A stretch of DNA of 14,473 bases. Origin: Indioceanicola sp046045995. GTDB taxonomy: Bacteria; Pseudomonadota; Alphaproteobacteria; Azospirillales; Azospirillaceae. The stretch is from contig JBJOKR010000128.1 of assembly GCA_046045995.1 (NCBI GenBank), forward strand, positions 1-14,473, given 5' to 3'. Numbering within the stretch: position 1 is the stretch's first letter; each line of letters starts with the position of its first letter. A program made the position numbers and the translations under genes. Of the stretch, positions 14,097-14,473 are shown one piece after another. The notes under the pieces were generated by a model that saw only the letters and a program-made list of their open reading frames with translations, searched no databases and was not told the DNA's origin.

Positions 14097-14302
14097 AGGC
14101 CCGCCGATCCGCGTCCGACGCCCATTCACCGAAGGCCCCGAACGGGTCCTCCACCGTGTCCGACGGGGCGCGGGTCAGGATGACGCGCCCCTCCTCGATC
14201 AGATAGGCGATGGCGTCGCCTTCCTTCAGGTGCAGGGCCGCCCGTACGGGCTGTGGGATGGTGGTCTGTGCCTTGCTTGCTGGTCAGCCTGCTGGTGATC
14301 AT
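14083..14302 (-). pseudogene. AbrB/MazE-like antitoxin gene, frameshifted by 4-bp duplication
   Basis: From ATG 14302 the frame reads MITSRLTSK. After a shift it continues AQTTIPQPVRAALHLKEGDA, then IAYLIEEGRVILTRAP and a tail ending RRAYADL with TGA at 14083-14085. The two halves form a typical AbrB/MazE swapped-hairpin antitoxin. The break is at 14273-14280, where TTGC occurs twice in tandem; removing one copy restores a continuous 71-residue protein. The second frame has a TGA just upstream and no start codon of its own before the conserved part. As the window stands, the gene is broken by a slippage-type duplication. Confidence 0.8.
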
Positions 14303-14352
14303 GACCGCCCATCGCCGAAAGGAATGTCCTTACCGGGGAGGATGGGGCGGTC
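14303..14352. repeat. Long imperfect hairpin next to antitoxin start
   Basis: GACCGCCCATC (14303-14313) pairs with GATGGGGCGGTC (14341-14352) with one bulged G. Inside, AAGGA (14319-14323) and TCCTT (14327-14331) pair around ATG, with CCG and CGG outside them. It begins at the base before the antitoxin ATG, so it could be an autoregulatory operator of the locus or a REP-like element. Confidence 0.45.
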
Positions 14353-14473
14353 GTCGCCCGGGGTCAAGGCGGCTTTAGCCCGTCCTATTCACCAGCGTTG
14401 ATCTGAATGGGGATTGCCTGGGGGCGGATGCGCGGTTCGGTGGCGCGGTCGGCGCGGTGCTGGATTGGATTGT
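14353..14473. other. Window end, no recognisable feature
   Basis: I see no gene, promoter or clear repeat here. The last 13 bases share the 11-mer TGGATTGGATT with 8847-8857, next to the large inverted repeat, but this alone does not show another copy. Confidence 0.4.

Noticed and set aside
8847..14471. Shared 11-mer TGGATTGGATT at 8847-8857 and 14461-14471 as ends of one mobile element
   Set aside because: Only 11 bases match, the flanks differ, and the second copy is cut by the window edge.

Overview
The window reads as a GC-rich alphaproteobacterial chromosome, probably Rhodospirillales/Azospirillaceae-like. This is inferred from a short flagellin without a central variable domain, a CtrA-like response regulator, a FlgJ that is only the rod-binding domain, and a minus-strand flgI-flgJ-flgN order. 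No rRNA, tRNA, CRISPR array or complete insertion sequence was seen.

Layout. (1) Positions 1-1434, minus strand: the N-terminal 478 residues of a protein built almost wholly of 8-residue Thr-rich repeats, running off the left edge. (2) 1435-1896: divergent intergenic region with a candidate promoter and two leader hairpins. (3) 1897-6845, plus strand: a tight four-gene operon for a type I secretion ABC transporter, its HlyD-type adaptor, a GT2-like glycosyltransferase and a SAM methyltransferase, ending at a terminator. (4) 6950-7801, minus: flagellin. (5) 8184-8723, plus: a small PAS_5-like protein. (6) 8721-9113: gene-free block of short tandem and inverted repeats. (7) 9165-11246, minus: flgI, flgJ and a flgN-like gene. 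(8) 11528-12364, plus: a CtrA/OmpR-type response regulator whose receiver lacks the phosphoacceptor Asp. (9) 12453-13906, plus: two translationally coupled genes of unknown function, one with a long Ala/Gly-rich hydrophobic core. (10) 13974-14302, minus: a decayed toxin-antitoxin locus, with a frameshifted AbrB/MazE-like antitoxin and a PemK/MazF-like toxin reduced to 40 residues.

How it may work together. The repeat protein has no N-terminal signal peptide and lies divergent to a type I exporter, so it is the obvious candidate substrate. The glycosyltransferase and methyltransferase in the exporter operon could decorate its many Thr residues, or could instead act on the convergent flagellin. 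The second candidate system is the 12453-13906 gene pair: a promoter with an inverted repeat in its spacer, a hydrophobic glycine-zipper-like protein and a small soluble partner, next to toxin-antitoxin debris. Both ideas are inferences from sequence and layout.
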